From assembly GCA_022511055.1 (NCBI GenBank), contig JAFLSH010000021.1, positions 1 through 17,035 of the forward strand: a stretch of DNA of 17,035 nt, written 5' to 3'. Shown here in pieces: positions 15,998-17,035 of the stretch. A program made the translations under genes and the position numbers. Origin of the DNA: Prevotella sp. Lineage in GTDB: Bacteria > Bacteroidota > Bacteroidia > Bacteroidales > Bacteroidaceae. The notes beneath the pieces are model-generated. The model was not told the DNA's origin and made no database searches. It was given only the letters and a program-made list of their open reading frames with translations. How positions within the stretch are numbered: the first letter of the stretch is position 1; each line of letters starts with the position of its first letter.

Positions 15998-16930
15998 ATG
16001 GAGAAACTGCTTGACGGAATAAAGGGCACTGTTTACGGACAAGCCATTGGCGATGCACTCGGGCTGGGAACTGAGGGCATGACCGATGAGGACATGGCAT
16101 GGAAATATCCCAACGGCATCAGGCACTACAGCGAGATATTCCAGGACAACCACCGTAAGAGATGGAAGATTGGCGACTGGACTGACGATACGGACATGAT
16201 GCTCTGTATTGCCAGTGCCGTTATAAAGGACAAAGGTGTGAATCTCACCAGCATTGCCCGCAACTTCAAGGAGTGGTCTATGGGTACGCCAATGGGCATT
16301 GGCGAGACCACATACAAAACCTTGATGTTTAGTGATTACGTGGACAGACCTTTTGAGGTGTCAAGAAAAGTCTGGGAACTGAGCCGCCGACAGATTGCCC
16401 CCAACGGCGGACTGATGCGGACTTCAGTTGTCGGCCTGTTCCCGAAGGCTGTCGAACAGTGTGCTGCTGACATCTGCAGGCTGACCCATTACGACCCTCG
16501 GTGCGTGGGCTCATGTGTCATTGTCTCAGAGCTAATCCATGCTCTGGTATATGGTACTCCTGTGCCCACGTATCATCAGATGCTGGATATTGCCCGGCGA
16601 TATGACGACCGTATTGTTGAGTTTATCGACCTGTCAATGAATGCTGACATTAGGGCCTTGCAGTTACAGGATGCCGATTCTGTAGGTTACACTCTGAGAA
16701 CGCTGGCGGCCGGCTTGTGGGCATACTGGAATGCGCAATCGTTTGAAGAAGGTCTGTTGGCCGTGGTTAATGCTGGTGGAGATGCCGATACCAATGCGGC
16801 TGTGGCCTGTGCAATACTCGGTGCAAAGTTCGGATTCAGCGCCATTCCCCAGGAATATGTGGATGGGCTGATATACCGGGAACAGCTGGATGCTGTTGTT
16901 TCAGGGTTGGCGGAAATGTTTGTGCGGTGA
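15998..16930 (+). CDS. ADP-ribosylglycohydrolase family protein (DraG/ARH fold)
   Basis: Members of this Mg-dependent family remove ADP-ribose from modified proteins or nucleic acids, or split related ADP-ribosyl compounds. The 310-residue protein has the family signatures in order: GDALGLGTEG (18-27), the metal-binding D60-WTDDTDM with D63, D64 and D66, a central GLMRTSVVGLF segment, a THYDPRC block, and the C-terminal metal-binding G260-GDADTNAA with D262, D264 and T265. All expected metal ligands appear intact, so an active hydrolase is inferred; the substrate is unknown. It starts only 7 nt after the ftsZ stop and probably shares its transcript. Base composition looks slightly less GC-rich than the Mur genes, and it is not a standard dcw member, so later acquisition is possible. 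Confidence 0.9.
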   Translation: MEKLLDGIKGTVYGQAIGDALGLGTEGMTDEDMAWKYPNGIRHYSEIFQDNHRKRWKIGDWTDDTDMMLCIASAVIKDKGVNLTSIARNFKEWSMGTPMGIGETTYKTLMFSDYVDRPFEVSRKVWELSRRQIAPNGGLMRTSVVGLFPKAVEQCAADICRLTHYDPRCVGSCVIVSELIHALVYGTPVPTYHQMLDIARRYDDRIVEFIDLSMNADIRALQLQDADSVGYTLRTLAAGLWAYWNAQSFEEGLLAVVNAGGDADTNAAVACAILGAKFGFSAIPQEYVDGLIYREQLDAVVSGLAEMFVR

Positions 16931-16983
16931 TACAAATAGAAAGAGGATGAAGCAGGTTGGTGATATGAAGTTATATGTCTTTG

Positions 16984-17027
16984 AAAAAATAAGCTAACCT
17001 TTTCCTTTATCGAAAGGTTAGCTTATT
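16984..17027 (-). terminator. Intrinsic terminator, minus-strand orientation (possibly bidirectional)
   Basis: Positions 16988-17002 and 17013-17027 form a perfect 15-bp stem around a 10-nt loop. Read on the minus strand, the stem runs into six T residues (plus-strand A-tract 16984-16989), the classic intrinsic terminator form. On the plus strand the hairpin lies 57 nt after the hydrolase stop but is not followed by a T-tract. I infer a convergent minus-strand gene beyond the right edge, with the hairpin possibly also ending the dcw transcript. Confidence 0.8.
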
Positions 17028-17035
17028 GCTTGCTG

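Noticed and set aside
16947..16997. Sixteen-codon plus-strand frame after the hydrolase gene, with a purine-rich stretch before its ATG
   Set aside because: Too short to judge, no conservation evidence, and its end runs into the terminator stem.
1..17035. CRISPR arrays, tRNA or rRNA genes, insertion sequences, toxin-antitoxin pairs
   Set aside because: Looked for and not seen. There are no spaced long repeats, no transposase-like frames and no cloverleaf-like sequence; the window is coding dcw DNA almost throughout.

Overview
The window is a division and cell wall (dcw) gene cluster, almost certainly from a member of Bacteroidales and most likely Prevotellaceae. The evidence is: promoter boxes of the Bacteroidetes type (TAnnTTTG) and few Shine-Dalgarno sequences; a class B penicillin-binding protein with a C-terminal PASTA domain; a MraY of about 420 residues with a large periplasmic insertion and an IHDNF motif instead of IHHHF; an FtsL-like protein with a long charged cytoplasmic tail; and FtsA/FtsZ proteins of the Bacteroidetes style. 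Genus is inferred from protein resemblance only. No database search was possible.

Layout: positions 1-272 are a regulatory intergenic region. It holds minus-strand promoter-like boxes facing left, a TGGGN-type repeat array that looks like a MraZ operator, and a TAACTTTG box just ahead of mraZ. From 273 to 16930 every gene lies on the plus strand with short gaps or overlaps: mraZ, rsmH, ftsL-like, ftsI (PBP with PASTA), murE, mraY, murD, ftsW, murG, murC, ftsQ, ftsA, ftsZ, and an ADP-ribosylglycohydrolase family gene that starts 7 nt after ftsZ. No convincing terminator interrupts the run. A strong hairpin at 16988-17027 closes the window. Its T-tract is on the minus strand, which suggests a convergent gene beyond the right edge.

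Function: MurE, MurD and MurC make parts of the UDP-MurNAc peptide. MraY and MurG build lipid I and lipid II. FtsW polymerises and FtsI crosslinks septal peptidoglycan. FtsL and FtsQ are the bitopic regulators of the divisome, and FtsA anchors FtsZ to the membrane. RsmH methylates 16S rRNA, and MraZ probably controls transcription of the cluster. murF, murB, ddl and ftsB, found in or near many dcw clusters, are absent here.

Most of the region is conserved housekeeping DNA, and I do not see a wholly new system. The points most worth a second look are the DraG-type ADP-ribosyl hydrolase placed directly behind ftsZ, the candidate MraZ operator overlapping the mraZ promoter, an exact 24-bp tandem duplication in the FtsA linker, and the eroded histidine motif of MraY.
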